A DNA stretch of 64,000 nt from Sweltsa coloradensis (lineage: Eukaryota; Arthropoda; Insecta; Plecoptera; Chloroperlidae), in contig JAMZAV010001440.1 of assembly GCA_024449915.1 (NCBI GenBank), positions 62,001-126,000 of the forward strand, read 5' to 3'. The stretch's first letter is position 1, and each line of letters starts with the position of its first letter. Below the pieces are notes generated by a model, which searched no databases, was not told the DNA's origin, and saw only the letters and a list, made by a program, of their open reading frames with translations. Below, one piece after another: positions 36,701-49,200 of this stretch. Made by a program: the position numbers and the translations under genes.

Positions 36701-37699
36701 AAGGATAATGCAATTAATGAACCAAATATAAAAACGTTAGAAGAAAAGAAAAGAAAAGGAAAACAGAAAAAAAGGAAACCAAAGAAATAATAATCCAAAA
36801 AGTATTTTCTAAAATGAAAAACGAAAAAAATCTGATTTATTAGATGAACCCGATCCATCATTGTTTGATGTATAGGCCTATACTTTTATTCCAGGCAGAA
36901 GAGCTGGCTCGCACTGTGTCAAGGCTACAGAGCAATGCTAAGACTGCTCGCTTTAGAGACCAGGTGGGTACTGTCTATTGCTTCCAGCAGACGTTGATCC
37001 GTATTCAACTTCAGAAATATATTATATCTCATTGTTCTCTACCAGACGCAGGCGTTGTCTCTTCAGATCCTTCACCACAAGGTTCAGTTCTCGGCTTGTG
37101 GACTCTTCCCAATAGACGCCACCCTCATTACATCGGTAATATGGCAGTTGTTACTATCACTATCTAATACAAAAAATACTTGTGACATAAAGGTAGCCTC
37201 AAACATTTCGTATATTGCTTCCTGTAATTTGTAACAATACTGATTATATGCATTCAGTTCAAGGTAAGATGGCTAGTGTGCCCATGAAAGTCATCATAGA
37301 TGTACACTCTCTAGTATTTTTTGTAGTAGCATGTTGAAAGAAACTGCAAATCCAACTATTATTTTTACAATAGAAAATTCCCTATAAGTCACTACAATAT
37401 AAAGATTAAATTTAGTTTCATATTAAGCTACAAATGCTACATTGAAAAAACTATGATAGAAAATTTGTGACATATTATCCTATTCTGATTTTACGAAATT
37501 TATAATACTGATTTTCTTAAAGTACTCTTAACAGTGTTTTAACTATTGAGTTACACAATGAAACTAGAATCACAAAGATCATTCTCAGTTGTTTTGTTTT
37601 CAGCTTGTTGGAAGTGTGGCTACTTACCTGGTTATCGTCATTCAAATGGCGCCATCTTTGGATGGAGTAGATCAAACTGTGACAGCACATAGTTTCTAG
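30766..37699 (+). CDS. Gustatory receptor (Gr) family protein, gene C, 4 exons (proximal 3' exons)
   Basis: Exons 30766-31836, 36895-36963, 37046-37135 and 37604-37699, all phase 0, give about 441 residues. Exon 1 (357 codons, MDFNSAIRTLIIF...) is a close paralogue of gene B, including KLHSSLYDITKMVN near its end. Exon 2 is AEELARTVSRLQSNAKTA; exon 3 is VQFSACGLFPIDATLITS; exon 4 has VATYLVIVIQM, the Gr C-terminal signature, and ends SLDGVDQTVTAHSF. Intron 1 is 5.06 kb against 0.37 kb in gene B, because a palindrome and a 170-bp array lie in it. A second set of exons 2-4 lies at 44014-44733, so the transcript end used in life cannot be read from sequence alone. Confidence 0.9.
31938..34855. 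repeat. About 2.9-kb palindrome inside Gr C intron 1
   Basis: The left arm (about 31938-33280) is the reverse complement of the right arm (about 33530-34855), with a spacer of about 250 bp. Matching landmarks: GCAAGCGTCTGTGCTT, GGTGACTTATTTGCTACCAA, GATCGATCGAG and CATTATGTCAGTAAAGT. Arms differ by small indels and substitutions. There is no coding capacity and no clear terminal target duplication. It may be a foldback element or an inverted duplication of intron DNA. Confidence 0.85.
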
Positions 37700-38278
37700 A
37701 ATAATTTAACTGTCAAACCTTTACGTCATTAAGAGTTGAAAACAACTGAACCAATCAGCAGCTAAGTTTTTCTATTAGCCACTTCTTCGAATGTTGTGAA
37801 AATATCATCTCGCCAATCAACAGCCAAGTTTATTTATTGGCCACGCCTTCAAACGTTGTGGAATCATCATCTCGCAAATCAGATCTCACCTTCAAGCGCT
37901 GGGAAAACCATCTTACCAATCAGCAGATAGGCCTACTTTCAAAAATGTTACACATCTTGTATCTGGATAAACAAAAGGTCCAGATGTACAACAGTCAAGT
38001 ACCGACGACACCTATAATATTGGTGTGATAACGATAAACAACATTTGACTCTGTAAATTCCGGGTTTATACTAATACCCAGTTACATATCTGCTTACAGC
38101 TCTAAACATTACAAAAACTCTAAATATATCTTTATCACTATTGTGTACCATACTATTATTATGGAAATCAATCCAGAAATTAAAAAGTCCATCTCATGTT
38201 AAGAAGTTTACCGTCTCAGTAGCTTAGGAGAAAAACACCCTACTGACAATTGGTCCACCAGGGTTCTTTACACCGTGT
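33955..38278 (+). repeat. Segmental tandem duplication, copy 1 (4.3 kb)
   Basis: Runs from inside the right arm of the palindrome (TTTAATTAATG) through a short 170-bp array and Gr C exons 2-4 to ACACCGTGT. It is followed directly by copy 2 (38279-45320), which starts with the same TTTAATTAATG and ends with the same ACACCGTGT. Outside the array the copies align along their length with scattered differences. Confidence 0.85.
34895..36270 (+). repeat. 170-bp tandem array, about 8 units
   Basis: Unit consensus about 170 bp, with landmarks GGACGTATAAATGTCCATAA, GAAGTGAGCTGTTTATCTGT, CCTTGCAGGCAG and GTTGGAGATAAAACTTTATT. Units from about 35400 onward are full of one-base deletions, more than in the second array. 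This could be decay or uncorrected sequencing error. Non-coding. Confidence 0.85.
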
Positions 38279-39319
38279 TTTAATTAATGTTTAATTTCTT
38301 TTTTTTAATTAATCAATAAGTTACCGGAATTTCGTTTGGGACAACCAATTTAGGATTTATTGGCTTCATTTTAGTATAGTGTGAAAATTTCTTGGCAATC
38401 TAACGAGTTCTACGTATAAATAATTATATATACATATTTTAAAATTGCATAAAATTGCAATACATTGTACTAATTTTAAAAAAAATATAATTAAAACTAT
38501 TGCATTTGCGATAAAACTGCTGTTGATTTTTTTGTTAGAGCATTAAAACCCATTAAAACAATACTGTTTTGTTCACATCCGATGATTACATCTTGAGTTA
38601 CAGCAATTTTAAGAATTATTTTGGCGGCATTTTGAGGGACGCCATGACAGGTGACTTATTTGCTACCAAGCGTGTCCCATGTAAACATAACATTTTAAAT
38701 ATGTCTTTTACCAGATCCTAAATTTTGGGTATTGGTTTCCGGCTTTAAAATATTTTTATTTTGATGCAGCTTGTTCCACGTACTATTTGGCTATTGTGCG
38801 ATGCCCCAAACAATTGTCATTTTGGCCCATATCTCAGTCAATTTTCATCGCACGGAAAAAAATCAAAAAGTGGCTTTCACAAGACACCCCACCCGCATAT
38901 TTGTTATATCTTCATAATTTTTCGTGAACTCGACCAAATTTCAAGATTTACGGGATATTCTTGGAAGTATTGAGTTAGGGCACCAGCACTATTCATGACT
39001 GTGACGAATATAAAAGATAATAATATATATTTTGGATATTAAGCACAAAGCATCCATAGTACCGATTATTTTGAGAAAAAAATCACATAGATATCTCTGT
39101 TGGTTCAGGTTTTATAAGCTTTTTTATGTAACAGTGTGACTTAACCCCTTTGGCGCGATAGGGGAGGAAGAAAAGCGTCTGTGCTTCTGGCTTGTACGTT
39201 TTTTTGCTCTGTACGTTTTAAAAATGATGAAGTCTAACAATGTTCCAAAATTCAGCTTTAGGTATGCAATGTTGATCTTTTGGCCTTAATTCTCTTATAA
39301 TGCCTGGGCAAATGGAAGT

Positions 39320-42300
39320 TAACAGTTTATTTTGCGAGAGACCTTGCAGGCAGTAAAAAAACGTTTTTAACAATTTTTACCTAAGAGTGGAGATAAAACT
39401 TTTTTTCACAAGTTATGTTGGGACGTATTAATGTCCATAAAAATTGCTCAATCAAAATACAAAATTTAATGATTTTAGAGATAAATGAAGTGAGCTGTTT
39501 ATCTGTGAGGGGACCTTGCAGGCGGGAAACAAAACAGTTTTTAACAATTTACCAAAGAGTTGGAGATAAAAACTTTATTTCACAAGTTATTTTGGACGTA
39601 TAAATGTCCTTTAATATCTGCTCAATCAAAATACAAAATTTAATGTTTTTAGAGATATAGGAAGTGAGCTGTTTATCTGTGAGAGGCCTTGCAGGCAGTA
39701 ACAAAACAGTTTTTAACAATTTTACCAAAGAGTTGGAGATAAAAACTTTATTTCACAAGTTATTTTTGGAGTATTAATGTCCATAATATCTGCTCAATCA
39801 AAATAAGAAAATTAAATGATTTTATATACATAGGAAGTGAGCTGTTTATCTGTGAGAGACCTTGCAGGCAGTAACAAACAGTTTTTAACAATTTACCTAA
39901 AAAACTGGAGATAAAACTTTATTTCACAAGTTATGTTGGGACGTAAAAATGTCCATTATATCTGCTCAATAAAAATAAGAATTTTTAAATGATTTTAGAT
40001 ACATAAGAAGTGAGCTGTTTATCTGTGAGAGGCCTTGCAGGCAGTAACAAAACAGTTTTTAACAATTTACCTAAGTGTTGGAGATAAAACTTTTTTTCCC
40101 AAGTTATTTTGGACGTATAAATGTCCATAATATCTGCTCAATCAAAATAAAAAATTTTAAATGATTTTAGATAATAGGAAGTGAGCTGTTTATCTGTGAG
40201 AGGCCTTGCAGGCAGTAACAAACAGTTTTTAACAATTTACCTAAGGTTGGAGATAAATTTTATTTAAACAAGTTATGTTGGACGTATTAATGTCCATAAT
40301 ATCTGCTCAATCAAATTTCAAAATTTAATGATTTTAGAGATATGGGAAGTGAGCTGTTTATCTGTGAGGACCTAGCAGGCGGGAACAAAACAGTTTTTAA
40401 CAATTTACCGAAGAGCTGGAGATAAAATTTTATTTCACAAGTTATTTTGGACGTAAAAAATGTCCATAATATCTGCTTAATAAAAATAAGAAATTTAATG
40501 ATTTTAGATACATAGGAAGTGAGCTTTTTATCTGTGAGAGGCCTTGCAGGCAGTAACAAAACAGTTTTTAACAATTTACCTAAGAGTTGGAGATAAAACT
40601 TTATTTCACAAGTTATTTTGGACGTATAAATGTCCAAAATATCTGCTCAATCAAAATACAAAATTTAATGATTTTAGATACATAGAAAGTGAGCTGTTTA
40701 TCTGTGAGAGGCCTTGCAGGCAGTAACAAAACAGTTTTTAACAATTTACCTAAGTGTTGGAGATAAAATTTTATTTCCCAAGTTATTTTGGACGTATAAA
40801 TGTCCATAATGTCTGCTCAATCAAAATAAGAAATTTAAATGATTTTAGATACATAGGAAGTGAGCGCTTATCTGTGAGAGACCTTGCAGGCAGTTACAAA
40901 ACATTTTTTTAACAATTTCCCTAAGAGTTGGAGATAAAACTTTATTTACAAGTTATGTTGGACGTATTAATGTCCATAATATCTGCTCAATCAAAATTCA
41001 AAATTTAATGATTTTAGAGATATAGGAAGTGAGCTGTTTATCTGTGAGAGACCTAGCAGGCAGGAACAAACAGTTTTTAACAATTTACCGAAGAGCTGGA
41101 GATAAAACTTTATTTACAAGTTTTTTTGGACGTATAATGTCCATAATATCTGCTTAATCAAAATAAGAAATTTATGATTTTAGATACATAGGAAGTGAGC
41201 TTTTTATCTGTGAGAGGCCTTGCAGGCAGTAACAAAACATTTTTTAAACAATTTACCTAAGAGTTGGAGATAAAATTTTATTTCACAAGTTATGTTGGAC
41301 GTATAAATGTCCATAATATCTGCTCAATCAAAATAAAAAATTTTTATGATTTAAGATACATAGGAAGTGAGCTGTTATCGTGAGAGACCTTGCGGGCAGT
41401 ACAAAAACATTATAACAATTTACCTAAGAGTTGGAGAAAAAACTTTATTCACAAGTTATGTTGGACGTTTTAATGTCCATAATATCTGCTCAATTAAATA
41501 AGAAATTTAATGATTTTAGAGATATAGGAAGTGAGCTGTTTATCTGTGAGAGACCTTGCAGGCAGGAACAAAACAGTTTTTAACAATTTCCCTAAGATTT
41601 GGAGATAAATTTTATTTCACAAGTTATGTTGGACGTAAAATGTCCTAATATCGCTCAATCAAAATAAGAAATTTAATGTTTTTAGATACATAGGAAGTGA
41701 GCTGCATATCTGTGAGAGACCTTGCGGGCAGTAACAAAACAGTTTTTAACAATTTACCTAAGAGTTGGAGATAAAACTTTATTTCCCCAAGTTATTTTGG
41801 GACGTATTAATGTCTATAATATCTGCTCAATCAAAATAAGAAATTTAATGATTTTTAGAGATATAGGAAGTGAGCTGTTTATCTGTGAGAGACCTTGGCA
41901 GGCAGGAACAAAACATTTTTTAACAATTAACCTAAGAGATGGAGATAAAACTTTATTTCACAAGTTTTTTTGGACGTATAAATGTCCATATTATCTGCTC
42001 AATCAAAATAAGAAATTTAATGATTTTAAAAACATAGGAAGTGAGCTGTTTATCTGTGAGAGGCCTTGCAGGCAGTTACAAAACAGTTTTTAACAATTTA
42101 CCTAAGAACTGGAGATAAAACTTTATTTCACAAGTTATGTTGGACGTATAAATGTCCATAATATCTGCTCAATCAAAATAAGAAATTTAATTATTTAAGA
42201 ACATAGGAAGTGAGGGTGTTCTGTGAGAGGCCTTGCGGGCGGGTAACAAAACCAGTTTTTTAACAATTTACCTAAGAGTTGGAGATAAAACTTATTTCAC

Positions 42301-43395
42301 AAGTTATGTTGGACGTATTAATGCCCAATAATACTGCTCAATCAAAATACAAAATTTAATGATTTAGAGATATAGGAAGTGAGCTGTTTATCTGTGAGAG
42401 ACCTAGCAGGCAGGAACAAAACAGTTTTTAACAATTTACCGAAGAGCTGGAGATAAAACTTTATTTCACAAGTTATTTTGGACGTGTAAATGTCCATAAT
42501 ATCTGTCAATCAAAATAGAAATTAATGATTTTAGATACATAGGAAGTGACCCGTTTTATCTGTGGCAGGCCTTGCAGGCAGTAAAAAAACAGTTTTTAAA
42601 AATTTTACCTAAGAGTTGGAGATAAAACTTTATTTCACAAGTTATGTTGGACGTATAAATGTCCATAATTTTCTGCTCAATCTAAATAAGAAATTTAATG
42701 TTTTAAGATACATAGGAAGTGAGCTGAATATCTTGAGGGGCCCTTGCAGGCAGTAACAAAACAGTTTTTAACAATTTACCTAAGATTTGGGAGATAAAAA
42801 TTTATTCACAAGTTATGTTGGACGTTATTAATGTCCATAATATCTGCTCAATCAAAATAAGAAATTTAATGATTTTAGAGATATAGGAAGTGAGCTGTTT
42901 ATCTGTGAGAGACCTTGCAGGCAGTAACAAAACAGTTTTTAACAATTTACCTAAGAACTGGAGATAAAACTTTATTTCACAAGTTATGTTGGACGTATAA
43001 ATGTCCATAATATCTGCTCAATCAAAATAAGAAATTTAATTATTTTGGATACATATTAAGTGAGCAGCTGTTTATCTGTGAGAGGCCTTGCAGGCAATAA
43101 CAAAACAGTTTTTAATAATTTACCTTAGAGTTGGAGATAAAACTTTATTTCACAAGTTATGTTGGACGTATTAATGTCCATAATATCTGCTCAATCAAAA
43201 TAAGAAATTAATGATTTTAGATATATAGGAAGTGAGCTGTTTATCTGTGAGAGACCTTGCAGGCAATAACAAAACAGTTTTTAATAATTTACCTTAGAGT
43301 TGGAGATAACACTATTTATTTCACCGTTTATGTTGGACGTATAAATGTCCATTATTTATATGCTCAATCAAAATAAGAAATTTTATGATTTTAGA
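39320..43395 (+). repeat. 170-bp tandem array, about 24 units
   Basis: The same unit as at 34895-36270. At least two subtypes are interspersed: TTAGATACATAGG with GAGGCCTTGCAGGCAGTAAC, and TTAGAGATATAGG with GAGACCTTGCAGGCAGGAAC. The second recurs every two to four units, hinting at higher-order amplification. Peptides read across it repeat every unit and are not genes. Confidence 0.88.
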
Positions 43396-44013
43396 TACAT
43401 ATACATGTCCCTCTTCAGGTGGATAACTTGTCACTTAAGAATTTTGACCTGATTAAAATTATAATTAGTAAAATGTTTGCCACAATGTTGACATCTAACA
43501 AGACGCATTAAATTTTACAAAAGACACAGTTTTTAAGAATCGTTTTTAATTTAGTCTTCGTCAAGGGAAAAGTATGTCGCAATTTACTTCGTGTGTTTGC
43601 AAAGAGTTTTAAAATTACGAAGGGCACATTTTGTTTTTTGTATGTTTTTAAAATTATTTAACGTCTATCCTATTAATTTAAAAACCTGATTTTCAAAGGA
43701 GGATATTTAAATAAATCTAATAACTACTTATAGATGCAGACACAACAATGAACTACAGTTAAGTAAATTTTGAAACACTTATATTACAACATCGTATTAA
43801 AATCACAATAATTATAATAACAAATACAAAAAGGATAATGCAATTAATGAACCAAATATAAAAACGTAAGAAGAAAAGAAAAGGAAAACAGAAAGAAAGG
43901 AAACCAAAGAAATAATAATCCAAAAAGAATTTTCTAAAATGAAAAACGAAAAAAAATCTGATTTATTAGATGAACCCGATCCATCATTGTTTATGCCTAT
44001 ACTTTTATTCCAG

Positions 44014-44733
44014 GCAGAAGAGCTGGCTCGCACTGTGTCAAGGCTACAGAGCAATGCTAAGACTGCTCGCTTTAGAGACCAGGTGGGTACTGTCTATTGC
44101 TTCCAGCAGACGTTGATCCGTATTCAACTTCAGAAATATATTATATCTCTTTGTTCTCTACCAGATGCAGGGGTTGTCTCTCCAGATCCTTCACCACAAG
44201 GTTCAGTTCTCGGCTTGTGGACTCTTCCCAAAAGACGCCACCATCATTACATCGGTAATGTGGCAGTTGTTTTCTATCACTATCTAATACAAAAATACTT
44301 GTGACATAAAGGTAGCCTCAAAACATTTCGTATATTGCTTCCTGTAATTTGTAACAATACTGATTATATGCATTCAGTTCAAGGTAAGATTGCCAGTGTG
44401 CCCATGAAAGTCATCATAGAACTACACCCTCAAGTATTTTTTGTAGTAGCATGTTGAAAGAAACTGCAAATCCAACTATTATGTTTTACAATAGAAAATT
44501 TGTGACATATTATCCTAATTTGATTTTACGAAATTCATAATATTGATTTTCTTAAAGTACACATACCAGTGTTGTTACTATTGAGTTACACAATGAAACT
44601 AGAATCACAATTATCATTCTCGTTTTTTTTGTTTCAGCTTGTTGGAAGTGTGGCTACTTACCTGGTGATCGTCATTCAAATGGCGCCATCTTTGGATGGA
44701 GTAGATCAAACTGTGACAGCACCTCGCTTCTAG
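44014..44733 (+). CDS. Second set of Gr C-terminal exons 2-4 (no own exon 1)
   Basis: Exons 44014-44082, 44165-44254 and 44638-44733 copy gene C exons 2-4 with intact GT/AG sites and frames. Exon 3 reads VQFSACGLFPKDATIITS, with K for I in the hydrophobic stretch after GLFP. Exon 4 is VATYLVIVIQM with end TVTAPRF. No long first exon lies between 37699 and 44014. It could serve as an alternative 3' end of gene C (phase 0 throughout, so compatible), or be a non-functional duplicate. Confidence 0.75.
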
Positions 44734-45320
44734 AATAATTTAACTATCAAACCTTTTCGTCCTTAAGAGCTGAAAACAACAGTAAATCAATCATCAGCTA
44801 AGTTTTTCTATTGGCCGCACGCCTTCAAACGCTGTGAAAATATCATTGCGCCAATGAACAGCCAAGTTTATTTATTGGCCACGCCTTCAAACGTTGTGAA
44901 ATCATCATCTCGCCAATCAGATCACACCTTCAAGAGCTGAGAAAACCTTCTTACAATCAGCAGATACTTTCAATAATGTTACACATCTTGTATCCGGATA
45001 AACAAAAGGTCCGGATGTACAACAGTCAAGTACCGACGACACCTGTAATATTGGTGTGATAACGATAAACAGCATTTGACTCTGTTAATTCCGGGTTTAT
45101 ACTGATACCTAGTTACATATCTGCTTACAGCACAAAATGATCTTGACATTACAAAGACTCTAAATATATCTTTATAACTATTGTGTTACCATACTATTAT
45201 TATGGAAATCAGTCCAGAAATTAAAATATCCATCTCATGTTAAGAAGTTTACCGTCTCAGTAGCTTAGGAGAAAAACACCCTACTGACAATTGGTCCACC
45301 ATGATTTCTTTACACCGTGT

Positions 45321-45837
45321 AGATTGATTTAGTTATTTTTGGATGAATTTTTCATTTATAAAATCAATTGCACCTACGAAAGTGTTTCCCGATTTATGAA
45401 ATTGAGAAATACTTTTATGAGTGTTAAATTATTATGAATATTATTTTAATTATTATTATTATTATCATCATTTTTATTATTACTAAAGTACTTTTGAGTT
45501 ATTTGTTTCACCGTGCATTTAACATTATTGATAAAATCAAGAATACAAAAAAACTTAACTCACATTATAGTATCCATTATGTATGTATGAATGTACTATT
45601 ATATTATATGAATTATGTGTCACATATGTATGTATATGTATGTATGTATGTATGGTATTTTATTATGGTAGCTTATATTTAGGGATAATGGAGGTAAAGG
45701 ATCGAATGTGTTATATTGTAGCATGATTTGTTTATTAATGAATAAAATAATCACTTTATTAAAATTAAATTAAATGTAAAATGGAGTATCCCAAGATGTG
45801 TACGACTATTACTTAGTACCTACACTATAAACTACAA
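45321..45837. other. Intergenic between Gr subfamilies 1 and 2
   Basis: About 500 bp of AT-rich DNA with a (TTA)n-like tract at 45450-45480 and a (TATG)n microsatellite at about 45620-45655. No gene. Confidence 0.4.
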
Positions 45838-46198
45838 AATGGCAGTATTTACCGTTTGTGAAGGTAACAACACTTATGTGCCCTCGCTCGTTAGCTCAGA
45901 AATAATTATTAAATTATTCAGTATACAGAGAAAGTTCATACTAAGTTCAGAAAAGTAGATAACTATCAGATATTTGACCGAACTCGAAAATAAGTAACGA
46001 ACTAGATTTTTAGTTGTTTTTACATTTTGTGATTGATCGGAATGTTCTTTCGCGGCCGTCATTTACTAAACATTATCCTTTGCGAATCAACTAAAATGGT
46101 AATATTAATATCATTGATATCCTATAGTTATTCTACGACCAACGTCTGCGACGCACTAACTATAACTAAAAAGACGCCATTTTGATTTCAAAGACAAA
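45838..46198 (+). promoter_or_regulatory. Gr gene E upstream block, shared with F and G
   Basis: Conserved before genes F (about 57700-58103) and G (about 62815-63235). Shared words in order: AATGGCAG (E and G), GTGCCCTCGC, TTATTCA.TAT.CAGAGAAAG, AGACGCCATTTTGATTTCAA. The shared block probably holds the promoter and 5' UTR copied with each gene. Confidence 0.55.
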
Positions 46199-46203
46199 AT
46201 GGC
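46176..46203 (+). promoter_or_regulatory. Start-codon hairpin, gene E
   Basis: GCCATTTTG and CAAAATGGC form a perfect 9-bp stem around a 10-base loop, with the ATG in the 3' strand. The same stem occurs at genes F (58081-58108) and G (63213-63240) while the loop base changes. Confidence 0.45.
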
Positions 46204-49200
46204 CTCTCAGCAAATGTCACGCAGAAGAAGATCGAATGTAGCTGTATTTCTATGGAAGAAAACGGCAGATTTAGCAACAGGAAGTCTGTTCGAAGAGACA
46301 TTGCAGAGTAGTTTTCTGTTGGCCCAGACTCAGCCAGTTGTATTTCGTTATATGTTACTTGGAGTAATGCCTTTAAAGTTTGCGGAAAACGGTAAGAGCA
46401 CATTTTCGTCTTATACCACGGTTTATGCTAGAGGCCTGGATCATATTAACCACATTAATCTTAAAGTTAAAGCGACGTTAGTTTATAAATGCGTACAGCG
46501 GTTTAGAAAAAAATCGTTCGCTTTTGAGATTAAGAAATGACATCATACCTCATTGTCATCAAATACGTCATGGCGCTATCGAAACTCAATGTGCTATTTT
46601 GCTGAACTTTGTTGAAGATTTTGTTGATTTATGATATTTTTACAACGCTTATATTAGCTTCATGTGTTTGTCTGTCTGTCTGTCTGACTTTCTGTCTGTC
46701 TAGACGAAGTCTTTTAATCGATATTTCATTACAACGCTTATATTAGCTTATTGTGCTTGTCTGTCTGTCTGTCTGTCTGTCTATTCTGTCTATCTATCTG
46801 TCTGTCTGTCTATCTGGACGGAATCTTATTATCAATATTTCACCCACTTCCCAAAGTCCGATCGAGCTGAAATTTTTCACACATACGTATTCTTGATGAC
46901 AATAGATGAATCAATTAACAGATTTGCTAATTAATCAATAAATTCATCGTAATTAATGAACCAAACAAAGTTCATTTGGGAAATTAGTCACAGCTAGTAG
47001 GGATGGGCCAACCAGATGCAATGTCCGATCGAGCTGAAATTTTTCACACATACGTATTCTTGATGACAATAGATGAATCAATTAACAGATTTGATAATTA
47101 ATCAATTAATTCATCGTAATTAATAATTTAGTTTTATATGGAATCATGTTTCACCCACTTCCCAATGTCTGATCGAGCTGACATTTTTCATACAGACTTT
47201 AGACTTATATTCTTGATTACAATAGATGAATCACTTAACATATTCACTAATTAATCAATTAATTCATCATGATTAATAAATCAGAGTTTTATATGGGAAT
47301 AGATATTTCACCCACTTCCAAATGTCCGATCGAGCTGAAAATTTTTCACATAGACGTATATTCTTGATGACAAAACATGAATCAATTAATCACATTCACT
47401 ATTGTGTATCAATTAATTCATCATAATTAATTATCAAACAAAGCTTCATATGGGAAATTAGTAGTTAATTAGCTAATGAGGATGGGCCAACGAGATGCAG
47501 AAATTCGGACGCGTCCAGTGAGCACATATTCGATTACAACATTCGTTAAGACTAAAGAGAATAAAATAATATTACATGAAAAAAATTTTTTTTTTAAAAC
47601 AACGCTCATATATTATGTACTAAAAAGTAAAAAATAAATTTTCGTGCAACAAATTTTGGCCTTACTCGGAAAATAAAAGCGTTGGGCGCTTTCCCTCCAT
47701 GAACAACAAAATTCTGTAACCTATGTCAATACCGAAAGCGCCCAACGCTTTTATTTTCCGAGTAAGGCAAAAATTTGTTGCACGAAAATTTTTAGTATGA
47801 AAGACAAAATTATCATACAATTCAATGTGTCGTTTGTAGCATCATACTTGTGCAATCCTTTATAATTAAAAAAATATATATTTCAAATCTGCTTTCATTC
47901 GGCAGCCAAGTCGTTATCGCCTTTCAAATTTTATTTACTTTACAATAGTTTATTATTTTTTCTGTATTAAGATTTTTTTTTTGGTAGACCTGAAATAAAT
48001 AAATAAAAATAAAAAGTTTGTTGTCCTCCTTTGGAGATAAGTTTAAATAACTGAATGGGATAGACGTTTTATAAATAATGAAATAAATACATAAATAAAT
48101 AAATAAATAATTGAAGGTTTTCGCAAGGAAACTATGTAGAATTAAGCTTAGATTTTTGACAAACAAGAAATTTGTTTGAACTTAGTCAAATCAAGACGAA
48201 GGGCTATGCCAGGTGGCAAATTATGCTTTGGTTGAAGGCCATCTTTTTCATGCGTTACCAATATTATTGCAATGTTGATGGAACAACCTTGACTATTTGC
48301 TTGTAGCTCTTTTATATAGTACGACTATTAAACCAGCGTAGGCGGTAAAAAATAACAAGGTATCTTTCTCGTCTTTTTTATATTAGCCATGTAATTTTTT
48401 TTTCTTACTTGGCGCCTAAGGCTAGTAAAGTATATACAACCAGTACGCTATTATAATGTGATCTATAAAGATGTATAACAACAAGGGGCCAAGAACACAT
48501 CCTTGGGGCACCCCTGATGTCTGATGTCTTAATGGTCCAAGATATTGTAAAGAAGTACATGTTCCTAACATTTCTGCATGTTCTGATCCAGGTTCAGTGA
48601 GTTTCAAGTTCTTCTCCCTTATCATGCTCTACAGTCTGTGCGTCTATGTAGCTTGTGTGCCCTTCTTACTGATGATTGCCAAAGATCTGTTTCTCCGAGC
48701 ATTGAATACAGATTCCTTCACCGAAGCTCTCATGTGTCAGATTGTTGGTTTATGGGTGTGTCCATTCCTACTGAGTCCAGTCTTGATTTGGGCGGAAGTT
48801 AACAAATATGCGACGTACTTCAACAACTGGCGAGATTTTCAGGTTTGCTAATTCAATCTTTCGTATATTAAAGGTTTTTGTTATTTTGTAATTATTTTAC
48901 ATTATGTGCAGTTCTGACCAACGTTGTTGTGATTCACAAGACAAAATGTTGATTCTGAACAAACAATATCTTAGATCATATGCAAATATTTATTAATTTA
49001 TTGAAATTTTCTAGCCCAAAGGGCAGTAAGGTCAATGTAGGGCATGTTTGGCCTTCTTCAGCTTATAATACCAGAACAACTATTTAACTTTTTAATTGTC
49101 AACTACAGAAAAGTCGTTGACTTTTCAGTAACAGTCACATTTAATCAACCGTTAGCAGAAACTTAGTAATTTTATCAAATATTATAGATAATCTAAGAAA

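Larger units (their letters stand above)
38279..45320 (+). repeat. Segmental tandem duplication, copy 2 (7.0 kb)
   Basis: Same content and order as 33955-38278: part of the palindrome arm (38279-39245), 170-bp array (39320-43395), Gr exons 2-4 (44014-44733) and 3' flank with ATTGGCCACGCCTTCAAACG repeats. It is 2718 bp longer than copy 1, almost exactly sixteen 170-bp units, so the size difference lies in the array. Confidence 0.85.

Noticed and set aside
39320..43395. Possible CRISPR-like regular repeats or repeated small proteins
   Set aside because: Units are head-to-tail 170-bp repeats without unique spacers, in a eukaryotic intron; the peptides repeat with the unit.
46640..46830. (TGTC)n tract as a regulatory array
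   Set aside because: A simple microsatellite explains it, and nothing ties it to function.
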